Positions 19,548 to 32,728 of a stretch of DNA of 64,000 bases are shown in pieces. Both the position numbers and the translations under genes were made by a program. The notes beneath the pieces were generated by a model, which ran no database searches, was not told the DNA's origin, and saw only the letters and a program-made list of their open reading frames with translations. Source of the DNA: Tomocerus qinae (Eukaryota; Arthropoda; Collembola; Entomobryomorpha; Tomoceridae); contig CM034546.1 in the NCBI GenBank assembly GCA_020055645.1, forward strand, positions 1,426,001 to 1,490,000. The letters are read 5' to 3'. Each line of letters begins with the position of its first letter. Position 1 is the stretch's first letter.

Positions 19548-22500
19548 TTTTCCATTCGTTGTTTCTAAACGGAAATATATTGGAATAATATATTATTATA
19601 CTTTTACATGACATATTAACCATCAACCATACTTCAAAATCAACGGAGTAAATCTAGTGCATATTGTCTCAACTTGCAAGAAACTTGTTCCTTCAGCAAA
19701 CGAGTGGATATATATACTATCTTCCGTTAAAAATTAAATCATTTTATTGCAATTAATTCAAAATTGTATTACAAATTACAAATACACTATACGCAAAAAG
19801 TAAACACTTTTTTTAAAAAAAAACTTCTTTCTGAGTTTTAAGATAGAGCAATAATCAACAATGTCATTCTATTCCTTTCAAATTTGCATTACATCTTTGT
19901 TGGATTTCGGTAGGGAATGAAACAAGATGAGACAAAACAAATTAAAGACGTAAACTCGCAATTTTAAATGTTCAGTTTAAATTGTAAAGATCTGGTATCT
20001 ACTTTAATCAGAGCATAAAGTCGGCATTTCTAAAATAAACAGCAAACACTGTATTAGACAGGTAAAGAAATGACTTCATAGTTCATAGTTCATGTTTATT
20101 CAAGTGCCACTTAATCAGTTACAAACAAATTAATGAGTGCCTCCGTTTTCCACAAGTTAGCACCGAAGACAAGTTATCTATTTAATAATTGTCTTAGTCC
20201 CATAACAAGCTGAGTCGTTACCGTTACAGAATTGCAGAAGTTACAAAAAGTTACTTAATGGCATTAATTTTAATTTATTGTATTTAACTAACTTGGACCT
20301 TGGACGCTTATGGGCTTACAATGAGTTTAACAGAAAAGGATGTTATAAAAATAATTTAGAAAACTCTTTAGAACTAAGTATTAAAAAACTAGTATGAATA
20401 CCATTGTCAATTGTTTACTCGTGTAAAAATATGAATTAAATATCCGAATAATCTTACCAGTCATTGTTCCGGGTGGGTTACTTATAGCCATCACTACAAA
20501 ATATATTGTCGACTTTTATTGCGAAAAATTACATGTCTACTATAAAGAGTATTTTTTTCTCTTGTCCTACACAAGTTGAAGATCAATAATTGTTCACCTT
20601 TGCTTGCATTTGCACAACAAACTGCGAATTGCCACTTTCACCTTGAATCTCCACAACAAACTGCGAATAAGCGAGCAGATGATATTATTTATAACAAAAA
20701 ACTTATATGGTAAGACTAGGTTCAGCATTTGTAAACGTTGTGATACCTATAGATTCTGCTGAGTCAAACGTTTTTGTATGTACACGTTGAATAAGCGGAC
20801 TACCTAGAATAAGTCCGCAAATTCTGCATAACAGATACTGCTATCTAATAACACGTATTGCCAATCTCACCTTTCTGTTCCTTTTGGTACCGATTGTTTT
20901 CTATTGTGAAAGGTGACAAGAGCAACGAGTATCATTGCATCAGATTTTAAATTGTATTAACATGTGTATCAATGTATACTTATCTATCACGTTTAATTTC
21001 TGACGTAAATCACATATTTATTCATGAAGGATGATAGAAGGTAAATGAAAATGAAAAGTTAATAATAATTTCATTCTCTGCAGAAAAGTAAAAAATTATT
21101 AGGCAAAATAGGAGGAGTTTGGAAGACATGAAATGATTAGTGTATGCAACTTTTGAGTAAAAGTAAAAATATTCATACTTTATAGCAAGTTAGTCATCAG
21201 ATCAAGCTATATCAACGGCATTTCATGGTTAAAATTAAGTATAACATCATATTTAATACATTATAACAATATATTTAATGCATTTTAACATTATATATTT
21301 AATACATTATAACAATATATATTTAATACATTATAACAATATATTTAATGCATTTTAACATTATATATTTAATACATTAACATTATATATTTAATACATT
21401 ACAACATTATATATTATTTAACATATTACAAATAAAATTAATTATTATTACATTCACATATTTACATACACCAAAGAGCTTGGTTTTTGAACTAGATTTG
21501 TGGTTAAAAAATTGTCCGAATATATCTGTAGTAGCATACATTGTCGTAGGTATATAAAGTGGCATGTGCCGGCAATTATTTATGTCATATTATAGCCATT
21601 ACTTTGTGAAATACGACTTGTCTGTGATTACCCCATTACAAGATAACACTTATATATCACGAACTCATAGCCAAACTTAACATTTCAACCAGGCATGAGC
21701 CGAAAGTCTCAGTCGGCACCGGCAGTGTGTGCATGAGACTGTATAATATAGACATCAGTTTAGTATACTACGTATGTTATTTGTTATATGAGTGCATTAG
21801 TTGTAATGGGTTCAAAGAAACATTCAAGGTTATGTCTATTTTAGCACTGCGTTGTTAGTGCATATAGTTTGACACTTAAAAACTACTTTACAAGAAAGTT
21901 ATTTCCCGTCTCATTTACTCCCGGACCGGAGTTTCTACCAATCAGTCATAGGAAAATAAATTGTTTTCCTCCAGATTCTTTTATGTGTTTAACTTGCTAA
22001 TAAAATCCAAGTGCTTACAGCTTGCACAACTACTTATTTAACTAATACTTTAATTGTAGTTCACTCACATAGTACGTTTATATACATACTGTAGTTTACT
22101 TTCTGCAAGTACACAAAAGGATATACTCAGTGGTAAACAGAATTTACAGATATGAATAAAATGTCCTGTAACATGAATAGAATGTATTGTATTGAGCTCT
22201 GTATTGAATAGAACCATCATAGCAAGGGACTGAATATCTACACAGGAAAATGTAGGGCATGTGGCAAACAGATGTACAATAATCTCATCCTACTTTAACT
22301 CCCCAGAGACCTCATGGAAATAAACACGCAGGCTGAAACTGCTCTGTAGAAAATCCGACCTTAAATAGTTGGGCATGAGACAGACTCAACTGGAAATGCA
22401 GCAACTCAACTCACTTACCTTTTCAATATCAGAAAAGGCTAGGCTTATATACGAGGTATTACATAATGCATTTTTACAACTTCCTCCTATCAACCGTTTA

Positions 22501-22994
22501 CCCTTTCATTCTCCACAAAGAGTTGTCATTTATATTGAGCCGGGAGAAGAGGAGAAGAGTGTGTGTTATCGTTGGCTAGGAAAATACAACTCTTACTCTT
22601 ACATCTGTGATACGAATCTGCAATTTTAATATATTCTATTAGGAATTTTTTGCATGTTTTATGTAATATTGTCACTGATAGCCACTTTTTACATCAGAAA
22701 TTTGCATTTTGCCAATTCAAGACATCTATACAAAGGTAATTTCAATATTTATTTGATATTTTGTAGTTTGGATAAAGGAAATGATGTATAACAAAATGAA
22801 TAACGGATGCAAAATGCAATCCTATGAATAAATATTGCAACAACTTCTGATCACTAGTCTTGCAATAGTAACAAACATTTCCACCTCATTGTATGTGTAA
22901 TAATTTTCATTTTAAATATTTTAGGGGCAAAGATGCAGATTAAAATGTGATGAACTACCTACAACACTTTTGTGCAATAATGAGTTCCTGAATG
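19548..22994. other. Gene-poor stretch
   Basis: AT-rich sequence with no supportable gene. Two copies of CACAACAAACTGCGAAT lie near 20615 and 20652. An AT minisatellite is listed separately (21243-21430). An 86-codon frame at 22369-22629 has no recognisable features. Confidence 0.5.
21243..21430. repeat. AT-rich tandem repeat (TATTTAATACATTATAACA type)
   Basis: About eight units of 20-26 bp with the core TTTAATACATTATAACAA or TTTAATGCATTTTAACAT. Confidence 0.85.
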
Positions 22995-23270
22995 ATATCG
23001 TCTGCCTAATATTACAACGTAACAAGTCATTTCATCATGACTGCTACAAAGTAACAAACCATTTCATCATGACTGCCACAAAGTAACAAACCATTTTATC
23101 ATGACTGCGACAAAGTAACAAACCAATGTATCAGGAGTTAGGTTTGTTACATTGTCGCAGCCATGATAAAATGGTTTGTTACTTTGTCTCAGCCATGATA
23201 AAATGGTTTGCTACTTTGTGGCAGTCATGATGAAATGGCTTGTTACGTTGTAATATTAGGCAGACGATAT
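22995..23270. mobile_element. Perfect-ended foldback element built of 36-bp subrepeats
   Basis: It starts ATATCGTCTGCCTAATATTA and ends with the complement. Each arm of about 130 bp consists of three to four copies of a unit containing AAAGTAACAAACCATTT and CATGACTGC. The loop is only about 15-20 bp near 23132. No protein is encoded; the transcript would form a long hairpin. Confidence 0.9.
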
Positions 23271-24025
23271 ATTACATATTACCAGAAGTCAAATATATCA
23301 ATAAAACATGACAGAAGATATGAATGAATAATAGTGCAGCAAAATAAATTATTTTTGGTTGCACAAAGCGTATAATGTACTTGTAATAATGAGGGAAATT
23401 AGGGTTTAGTTTTTATTTTTTGAGAAAGCGGCTGTTAATTGATGTAGGCAGGTTAATAGTTAAAAGTGACAAAGTTTGACTCTCGCTGAGTTGAAGTGTA
23501 GTTTGCTGCTGAATTAGGGCTATATACAATGAATTGCCTTTTATGCTAGTAAATCCTAATCTTTCTTTGATACTACAACTACTGTACACATTCCAAGTTA
23601 ACTTGATATCAATGAAACGATTCCATTGTCTGCAATAGGAGTGTGAATAATAATACGCATTGAAAAACAAATTTTCATATTCTCTGAGTGCAGCTCAACA
23701 CCTAAAAAGTCAATGCTCTCATTTCATATCTCTTATCTCAATGTGTTTCTTGTATTTTCAAAGGTTTATTCCTCTCCGGCACTTATTTACTATGCGTTGT
23801 GATATGGCAGTTGGACATCTCTGAGTAGGGATTATGATAACGCAGGCTTATTATTTAAAATCGTATTTATCTATTTATTTTATTTTCACTCTCAAATACT
23901 TATTAAAATACACTTACTTGGTATAAGATTTGATGTAAAGTTATACCATACCATTGCGATTATTAACCAAGTGGTTAAAAAGAACTTACTTATTTTAGTC
24001 ATAGTCGAAGATAAATACCTAGATA
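23271..24025. other. Intergenic, no gene seen
   Basis: An 85-codon minus-strand frame (23670-23413) shows no motif or splice context. Nothing else recognised. Confidence 0.4.
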
Positions 24026-25236
24026 TATGTTGCAGGCGGAGAGGGAAAGGTTACTGGGAGGGATATAATATCCCTCTCCGACTAGGCAGGGAGAGATAGC
24101 TCTGTACCGCTAGCGGTACCGAGCCATGAGGTTTCCGACTGGGAGGGATAGGTTGTAAAGTATTGATATGAATGATTCTATGTGTATAAGTGCCACAAAT
24201 GTCGCAGATTTTAGGTTACTCTTATATTTATTCATTGTTATCATTATTTTCTATAATATTCATAAATATTAAGTAATATTGCACTTTTTGAATCAGTCAT
24301 AATAAAATCATAAATTATTATTTATTGTGATTAAGTCAAGATTGACAGTCAAATAGTTAAGTATGTTACGCTGCTATAATTATTAACAATTGATATTTTT
24401 TCCAAAGCCAGGAGTACAATTATCTAAATTTTTGCAAGAACGGCTGCTGCCGTTGTAGCATTTAGTACCACAGTGTATATCATTCTTTTTACAGGGACAT
24501 TTGGTTGGATCAAATACTGATCCAACAAACTTACCATGTAAAGTTCTCCAAAGACTAGAAAATGGTAATCTTAAACTACAATGTGCCAAGGGGATCATTG
24601 AATGTATGGTAAGTGAAATAAATATCGGTCGATAGACCGCTGAAATCGACACAACTGGATGGCCGGAGGCACCTATGAAGTACATAACTGCATTGCGATC
24701 TGTAACATCGTACACATCTCAATCTATTTGCAAGTGTAAGGGTAACTGTCAAAGTAAAAAATGTTCCTGTAAAAAGAATGATATACACTGTGGTACTAAA
24801 TGCTACAACGGCAGCAGCCGTTCTTGCAAAAATTTAGATAATTGTACTCCTGGCTTTGGAAAAAATATCAATTATTAATAATTATAGAAGCGTAACATAC
24901 TTAACTATTTGACTGTCAATCTTGACTTAATCACAATAAATAATAATTTATGATTTTATTATGACTGATTCAAAAAGTGCAATATTACTTAATATTTATG
25001 AATATTATAGAAAATAATGATAACAATGAATAAATATAAGAGTAACCTAAAATCTGCGACATTTGTGGCACTTATACACATAGAATCACTCATATCAATC
25101 CTTTACGACATATCCCTCCCAGTCGGAAACCTCATGGCTCGGTACCGCTAGCGGTACAGAGCTATCTCTCCCTGCCTAGTCGGAGAGGGATATTATATCC
25201 CTCCCAGTAACCTTTCCCTCTCCGCCTACAACATAT
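24026..25236. mobile_element. Foldback transposon with CXC-domain coding tails in both arms
   Basis: It has the same termini as the 6606-7932 element (GCAGGCGGAGAGGGAAAGG...). Here the arms extend inward to about 470 bp each and are nearly identical complements. Both arms encode the same cysteine-rich tail (KKNDIHCGTKCYNGSSRSCKN), once on each strand (24383 onward minus, up to 24878 plus). The spacing C.C...C...C.C......C...C......C resembles the tesmin/TSO1-like CXC motif found at the C-terminus of some integrase/transposase proteins. It therefore looks like an inverted duplication of the 3' end of an autonomous transposon. No full transposase is present. Confidence 0.85.
24675..24878 (+). 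pseudogene. CXC-domain (TSO1-like) transposase tail remnant
   Basis: The frame ends in SICKCKGNCQSKKCSCKKND, then HCGTKCYNGSSRSC and NLDNCTPGFGKNINY. The Cys pattern fits a zinc-binding CXC motif. It is a 3' fragment without an upstream catalytic domain, and an inverted near-copy lies at 24383-24500. It is unlikely to be a functional gene. Confidence 0.5.
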
Positions 25237-26691
25237 ATATTATATTGTATAGGTACCACACGATATATAGTCGTTTAGTCGTTGTTGATTTTAATCCTCT
25301 AATTACCACAATGATAGATCAAAAAACTAATAATTTTTCCTGAAACATTTCAATAAACAAATAATTTGACTGCTTATGTCTTGTCTTTTACACAAGTCAA
25401 CATTTTATTTCCGACGAAGATGTACATTTCCCAAGGAAGTCATCCAAGCAAATCGAAAGTACAAAGAACAAAAAGAATGTTTTCCTTTTTTCTCCTTTTG
25501 CAAAAAAGAAATTTACAAAAATGTTTAACGAACGTTTTATTTTTTACTTTTTAAGTTTATGAAAAATAATTAGTAATTAATAAGTAATTAATTAAAAATT
25601 CAAATTTGACTATCCGATATTCTTAGATTAGTATTTTATTGATTTAAAATAATTATTTTACACTCTCAATCTCAAAAGGTCATATTCCATTGGCTTGCAA
25701 ACGTCTGTCTACTAGTTTTAAATTTGCTACTACTACATGCATACCTAATTAGGAAAAAAATGCCAATCGTGTAAGACATAATTGTTTCATAAAAATTTGC
25801 TTTCCCGTTTCTCTTATTCTTTTTTGCTTCCTGGTGTAAATCAAACTTTGTATAGCAGACAAAATGTATTAGGTCTGTCACTGTCAATGTCAACTATCGA
25901 TTGTAATAATTATACTAGGGCATTCGTTTAGAAACTCCCGTTTGAATATTCAAACTACGTAAATACATGCAAAAAGAGAAACTATATAGAATGTTCTATG
26001 TACAAAATAAGTTGTATAAATCTGACGTGGTAGTCCATTGCGTGATATCCTTTCATGAGTTTCATGGCCTATGGTGCACCGTGAAAGTCGTGCTAGTTGC
26101 CGCATTTGTAACATGCCGAAAGTTTTTAAATGAATGTTTAAATAAACGTAGCCAAAAGGCAAAGCTACACAATTACAGATAATATCTAGCACGTTTTGTG
26201 TTCTATTTTGGTAATAATTAAGATTGGGTAATAATAATTAAAAGTAAAAGTCTGATAAATTTGTAGAATAGTCAGAAAACATTTTTAGTTTGTATTTCGG
26301 CTATTTACATTTGGTTAAAAATGGGATGACATAATCCCATTTATGGTCAAAGGGTCTGCCAGTTGTAAGTTAAGGTTGGCAGAATAGATTGATACAATTG
26401 CGGATTTCTCAATGACGTTGAATATCCCTGTTGATATGGTTTGATAAACCCGGAAATTTTTCATAAATATATCCACGTGTCGGAACTATTTAGGCCTTTT
26501 CGGTATCTACAAAACCATCTGTTTATTTTGCTTTGTCTCCGAGGACAACTTGACCAATAAGTCCTTCACTGGTTAGGAAGAAGTAGGAATGACGCCATTC
26601 GCTATTCCTTGTCTTTGACATTAAGCCTGGTTTCACTGTCACCTTTATTATTATTATAATTTACACTACTTAGACACTCCACACTAGAAAA
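25237..26691. other. Intergenic, no gene seen
   Basis: AT-rich. Short opposing frames near 25950-26190 overlap each other and have no motif. No repeat family recognised. Confidence 0.4.
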
Positions 26692-27189
26692 ATGGATTTC
26701 AAAAGATTTGAGGCTTTATTTTCTGCAGTTTTGGTTTTGTCAATTCTTAAATCCACCAACGGCATCCTGAAACTGTCATTTTACAGAAATTGTGATTTCA
26801 ATTTAATAACATTTCCGAATTCTAAATGGCAAACGAAATTTATGTTGTCCAATCAAAATGAGCAGCCATGGACGGTGGCAACCTATCACTATAATCTAAA
26901 TGCCTTTGGCAGAGATCACCACAATCCACGAGATTTGTCCAACAATTTGTGTAGCATTAACATTCTTATGGAGCCAGTCATCCCAGTTGGATATATACTA
27001 TTTAGGTTTTTTGGAAAAGAAGTCAATCGACTGACATCGAAGTTCATAATTGTCTACGAATGGAAGAAAGCTAAAGCTAAACATCTACGATGGCAATCCA
27101 CTCTCAGGAATGAGTTATCAAGTTCACTTATTGTCTTGTATATCGAAGATGAGACTCGTCATTCTTTAGAAAGAATGGCTTTAACGTAA
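26692..27189 (+). pseudogene. Truncated ionotropic-receptor-like gene (N-terminal third only)
   Basis: It encodes 165 residues that align with residues 1 to about 160 of the intact receptor at 37381-39381. Shared features include the signal peptide (LVLSILKSTNG), LSFYRNCDFNL, LLSNQN/MLSNQN.QPWTVA, PRDLSNNLC and FGKEVNR. It stops at ERMALT where the paralogue continues into MTGHLYKQ, and no ligand-gated channel segments follow. It is most simply a 3'-deleted paralogue. A short secreted ligand-binding-like product cannot be excluded because the remaining frame is open. Confidence 0.75.
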
Positions 27190-27611
27190 ATTTCATGCCG
27201 TGACTAAGATATTCTCCAGGAGGAATGTAAATCTCTACTGTCTTAACAGTTGCTTAAATTTTAATTTAAAACTCCAAAAACCATAAGAAGATAGTACTTA
27301 CAATATATAATAAATAATAATATATGCAAAAGTTCATTATTTATATTATTGCTTATTTTTATTAGTAATGTCGTTTTCTTGATTTTTTTCCTATAATTTG
27401 AAATTAAAAATTTTTGTAGAGTTTTCATAACGGCTATAGATTGTAATTGTACATGCTATTAACAATTCATGAGAGGTATATCAATTTAAAGCAAAACTAA
27501 CAACGGTGTTATCAAATTTTACATCCTAAGTTTTATTCATAATTATTTACATACAACATCAAATTGATAACTTATTTGTGGCTCTGAAATCATAATTTAA
27601 ACTGATTATAC
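27190..27611. other. Spacer, convergent 3' ends
   Basis: AT-rich. TTTATT at 27532-27537 is a likely poly(A) signal for the minus-strand receptor. The missing 3' part of the truncated IR is not visible here. Confidence 0.5.
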
Positions 27612-28993
27612 TTAGGCTGTATGAAGCTTGGGAATTTTGACGGATAGCATCATGTTTAATGTATACGTCGTCACAATATACAAGAAAGTGAAAGTTGTCG
27701 ACTTCTTCATGATGAAAAATGGCCCCATTGCCAATCGCATTGTTCTGCAGCTTTTTACGGCTCGTCGGATGATAGGATTGATTGCTCTTTTACGTTCCTG
27801 AATAAATTCTAGGGAATGGGTGTTTACGGATGCCAAAGCTGGAATGGAAATCGTCTCTATGATGATGACCATAATGGCCATTAATGGTGCAACGACATAG
27901 ACACGAAATGGAATGATATGGTACATTTTAACAGTGACGAAACTAACTAAGATAGATAAAAGAGCACCAACGAACAGAATTGTAGGACCAAAAGGGTACA
28001 CTACCAAATAATTTACATCCAGATTGATGATTTTTAAGGCTCGGTAAATGTGCAACGAAGTTAGGGGACGTTTTTGAAAATAGGCCTTTGTTTTACAATA
28101 AAGAATATTCTTTGATGGCCGTGCCGTAATTAACTGTAACCAAAAGACAACAACCACGGCATAAATTATAGCACAGTAAAGAATCAATAAAACAGGAAAC
28201 CATAAATGCATGACAATTAGTGCTGTAATGGGTACGGCCACCAGTATGGCTATCGGTGATTGAAAACCTAAAAGTTGAAATAAATAAATAACGGGACTGA
28301 ATGGAATTGTGGCGAATTGGAGGGATACAAGGAAGGACGTTGTCATCCCCATGACAGTCAGCAGTTTTAATAAAATCTGCAAAATCCGATATTCTTGGAA
28401 GGTCCAAGACTCCAAACGACAAAACTTCTCTAAAATCAAAAATTTAATGATAAAAAATTACATAGGTAAGTTTCATAATATCAACAAACATTATAAAAAG
28501 GGTTTTGACTATACTGAAACAGATCTGAATTAATTTACATGAATTGCCATATAAGTAGCAAATGGCCTGAACTTGCTACTTTCCTTATAACCATTTTGTC
28601 ACGTTTTATAACTTTAATATAATAATTACCGAAAAGAATCATATCCAATCGAAATAAACTGTTGACCGTAGCGCAGAAATGACTCCTTTTTGTAAATAAA
28701 ATAATGTTGAAGAATTGAGACAAAGATAGTATTAGCACTGTTATTATGAAAAAAACAATTTGCTCGACTGAAAGAAACGGAGTGAATATTTGCATTAATA
28801 GAGTTCCTGATAGAAGTATATTGAAGAGAACACCAACTGTGAAAATTATAGCGCGAAATAAAAAGCCTCTTTTACTTTTATTTTCTGTTAAAGTTTTAGT
28901 CTTTGAAGACCAATTAAATATCGAAGCATGAAATTTGTGGCTGAAAATATGGAAAAAACTATCAACAGACTGACCCAAATATTTTGATGCCAT
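27612..28993 (-). CDS. Seven-transmembrane chemoreceptor, gustatory-receptor-like
   Basis: Two exons join in phase: 28993-28630 (364 nt) and 28429-27612 (818 nt), giving 393 residues, a typical insect-type GR length. Hydropathy by eye gives about seven membrane helices: AIIFTVGVLFNILLSG and VFFIITVLILSLSQFF in exon 1, and LLTVMGMTTSFLVS, VAVPITALIVMHLWF, VFWLQL, LFVGALLSILVSFV and VAPLMAIMVIIIE in exon 2. The C-terminus (FTFLYIVTTYTLNMML) resembles the last GR helix, where a TY pair is common. GRs are ligand-gated cation channels of sensory neurons with an intracellular N-terminus. The subfamily and ligand cannot be read. It sits between two IR-like copies. Confidence 0.7.
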
Positions 28994-30130
28994 TTTGCAA
29001 ACTAAATATAGCTATATTGCAAGCTATATATACGACCTGCTTGGATTCGTAGACAGTCAATATATTGCTTAATTATTAACGGGCAATATAAGTAATGTTG
29101 TTTTGGAGTAGATTTAAAAGTAAACACATGGCCAAAGTTTTAAGTTAAATGTAATATAGGCAGGGACATTCGGACATTGTATTTGCTTTTAGAATTAATG
29201 GGTAGAAGGTAGAATGTAGTTTTGAGTATAGTATCTATATAGTATGCTATGGGTAGATAATAAATGCGAACATTAAATAGGTGGACATAATGTATATTAA
29301 TTTTGTTATAAAGCAATCCTAGAGAGTATCCCTATATTATAACGGCCGTCTGAAATAAAGCAATAAATTTACCTACTTACCTCCTACCTGATTATCTATT
29401 CATTAATCTAACTTTTAATCCATTTTGGTTTAAACAGTTTTTATCTTCCAAATTAAGCTAAAATTTAGTGCCAGAAAAGGCTATCGCTCCCAATTTTATC
29501 CACGTCGGAATAACTACCTAATTTATATTACAACCTCTTCCGTTATGATTTTCGAGGGTAAATCAAAAAATAATTTTTAGCACTCGATGCACCGCAAATA
29601 AAATTTTTAGCCGATTTGATAAAAATAAGAATATCAAGTGCTCATGAGTATTGCTTATTGTGGTAGGGTTAACCGAAATACAAAACCCGGTTATGTAATA
29701 CATATTATTACACAAAACAATGAACTACAGTCTGTGTTACTATTAACTAATTTCGAAATTAAACTGAAAAATTTTGACAAGGAAATCTTTTGAAATTTAG
29801 AAACAATACTTGTGCACAAGTATTGTCACTAGTACCAGGCCACAATTGTGGCTTGCATGGTATAACCTATAACTGTATTATCTGTAATGTCATGCCTATG
29901 TATATAGTTAATACGTCTATCTTAAAAAATACAGTAGTTAGGTTATGTCGGCAATAACTGAATGTTTATATGTATACTGTCTTTGTGGACTCATAAGCAA
30001 TCAGTGTAAAAGCAGAAAACGAGTTGGGAGAAAGCTTGTGTTTAAGGAATGGAAGGAGAAAATAAGTAAAGGTTCAAAGGTTTTCATACAAAACACAAAC
30101 TCATATAGAGCTCTACATTTAGTCCGAAAC
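28994..30130. other. Intergenic upstream of receptor gene
   Basis: No recognised gene. A 66-codon frame at 29945-30145 (VGRKLVFKEWKEKISKGSKV...) runs into the transposon at 30131. It could be an exon cut by that insertion, but there is no homologue I can name. Confidence 0.35.
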
Positions 30131-31012
30131 GGTGTCCGGATATAAGTGCCAAAATAAAAGTGCCAATTGGCACTTTTATTTTGGCACGATGTCCATAAGT
30201 GTCAATTTCAAAAGTGCCAAAAACTTAAGTGTCAAAGCATTTAATGCCAAAATTCCAAAAGTTTACGTTGGATGATCTATGCTAAAATATTTATGCTTTT
30301 CTAGCAATTCTTGTAGGTCATAGTAAATGGAAGACTAACGAACTTAGATCAATCAAGACTAGTGTAATTTGAATACGCTGATATGTAAACGATAAGCAGT
30401 TAAGCTAAAGTCCTAGCTAAGGGAACAAATATCTTCCATTTATTTCTTTCAATTGCTATTTGTCATTTCCCTTGGCCACAGTAGTTTAAAAGAAACACCT
30501 GCACCGGTACTCCAATATAAAAAATTAGTTGTTAAAAACTAAGATATTGGAAACGTGTACGTACAAGAAGATGTACTAAGAACAACAAATTCCTTGGAAG
30601 GTTGGCATCATGGTTTTAATTATAGAGGGGATAAACAGCATCCATCAATTTCGATGTTGTTGTCCCATTTCTAAAGCGAAAAAAGCAACAGTTGGCTTAT
30701 GATCCTTTACTTTTAACAGCGGAATGGCACCACCTCAAAAGAAAAAGTACAGAGAGCTTGATGAAAAGATTTCTTTTCAGGTTGCACAGTATTTCACAAA
30801 ACCTAATATCGATTATTTAGATGAAAGGCTTAAACTTACATACGATTATAATTTACAGCGTAATACCCTTGTACATAACATGAGACTTAACAACGACTAA
30901 TTAAACTTGTATTGGCATTTAATTTCATTGGCACTTTTGTTTTTGGCACTTCTCAAAATCTCTGAAAAAAATAATTGGCACATTTGACCGTTGGCACATA
31001 TATCCGGGAACC
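30131..31012. mobile_element. 'GTGCCAA' DNA element, copy A (882 bp)
   Basis: The ends GGTGTCCGGATATAAGTGCCA and TGGCACATATATCCGGGAACC are inverted. Subterminal regions repeat GTGCCAA many times in both orientations. The flanks GTCCGAAAC (30122-30130) and GTCGGAAAC (31013-31021) form a 9-bp duplication with one mismatch, which would fit a Mutator-like element. It contains a 58-codon ORF (30724-30900). Copy B is at 31300-32039. Confidence 0.8.
30724..30900 (+). pseudogene. Small ORF inside 'GTGCCAA' element
   Basis: 58 codons starting MAPPQKKKYRELDEKISFQ and ending RNTLVHNMRLNND. It is probably a remnant of a transposon protein. In copy B only the last part (YDYNLQRNTLVHN, near 31860) remains and the start is deleted. 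The family is not recognised. Confidence 0.4.
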
Positions 31013-31299
31013 GTCGGAAACAGCCAGTTTGTTTCGAAGATAGGAATAAGATATTTAATGAATATCCATTTCATATTATTGAGTATATACTGATTTTAAG
31101 ACGTGATATGGCATGAGTATTCAAATCCACTCCACCTTTGAGTAGATAAAATACCTAATAGAAATAGAAATGTGTTTTTAGCCCACTATCTATATAAAGT
31201 AATACTTTGTAAAAACAAAACAAGTTAAAAGAAAGATTGCAAAAAGAGTAAAAGTTCCAGGAATTGTCATATATAGAACCCAATTTCTTAAGCTCAGAG

Positions 31300-32039
31300 G
31301 GTGTCCGGATATAAATGCCAAAATAAAAGTGCCAATTAGTACTCTCGATGTCCATAAGTGTCAATTTTTAAAGTGCCAAAAACTTAAGTGCCAAAGCCTT
31401 TACTGTCAGAACCCCAAACGTTTGCATTGGGTGATTTGTGCTAAAATATTTATAGTTTCTAGTAATTCTATTTGTAGTTCATGGTAAAACCAAGATTTGT
31501 GAACTTTAGGCCGATCTAAGACTTGTGTTATTGAATACGGTGAAATGTAAATGATAAGCAGATAAGCTAAAGTCCTAGCTTAGGGAACACATATGTTCCA
31601 TTTATTTCTTTCAGTTGCTGTTTGTCATTAGCCATGGCCCCAGGAGTTGAAAAAAAAACACCTGCACGGGTATTCTTATATAAAATAATTGTGTTGCTAA
31701 ATCCATAAAATTTGGAGAAGCTGGATGTAGTGGCATCGAAAATTTATAATCAGGAAATATAAAATATAAAAGCTGATATGTCCTGACTAAGGTACAGTAC
31801 TGAAAAGATACAACGAAAATTTTGGGGTAATTTGAAATCGATTCCACAATCTAAAAAACTATACTGTACGATTATAATTTACAGCGTAATACCCTTGTAC
31901 ATAACATTAAACTTACATGAGATGACTGATTAAGCTTGTTTTTATTTAATTTCATTTGCACTTTTGTTTATGGCACTTCTCAAAACCCCTGATAAAAATA
32001 ATTGGCACATTTGACCGTTGGCACATATATCCGGGAACC
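31300..32039. mobile_element. 'GTGCCAA' DNA element, copy B (740 bp)
   Basis: It has the same termini as copy A and similar sequence throughout, with internal deletions. The flanks GCTCAGAG and GCTCACAA are only a partial duplication. Only 287 bp separate it from copy A. Confidence 0.8.
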
Positions 32040-32340
32040 GCTCACAAATCTCTACACATTAGAAAAAGGTAAGTTTCAATTACAGATAAGAATAAGACAT
32101 TTATATAATGAATATCCACTTTACATTGTTGAATACGCCAATATAAAGTATAAAGTAATTGTGAAAGGACTTATTCTTTGTTCACGATGGCAATAAAAAT
32201 ACCTGAAGAAATTTTCTTTGAATTTACTGCTAAGGAAAATTTGCCATAACATAATATGATCATTTATTTGCTTGTAGTGTACCAATTTGAATTTTATGAA
32301 AATTAATCTAAAATTCTGTCATATTTGAGTAGAATCGGTT

Positions 32341-32728
32341 TGTTAAAGTAAATAATATGTTATAGGTACGTATTGACCAAGAAATACTAGTGTAAGAATG
32401 TTGCTGAATGAGCAACCTACTATTCTGTTATTATTAAGTATGTAAGTACCTATATTGTTATGATTGGAATTAGCTTAGTTGACACTTACTATTGCATTAG
32501 AGTTTATTACTTTTATTGGTGACTAATGCCGACAAATATCTATGCTAAGAATTCCTGTTCACCTTCGTACTAGAAATTGTTTTGATCTTTGTTATTGATT
32601 CTCTTTAGTATAAATACCTGTAAACTTGAGTTAATAAACCAGACTTTATTTGAGCTTCCTCTTGAACTCATCTAAATATCTCTACCTTTCTTTATGCCCA
32701 CTTGGCAAGCCGAACCCTTCATCCTTTA
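32341..32728 (+). repeat. Left LTR of copia-like element
   Basis: 388 bp, starting TGTTAAAGTA and ending ATCCTTTA. It contains a TATA-like TAGTATAAATACC (about 32606) and AATAAA (about 32632), a normal LTR promoter/poly(A) layout. Confidence 0.9.

Noticed and set aside
22369-22629. 86-codon ORF as a gene
   Set aside because: No motif, no splice context, no conserved-looking composition.
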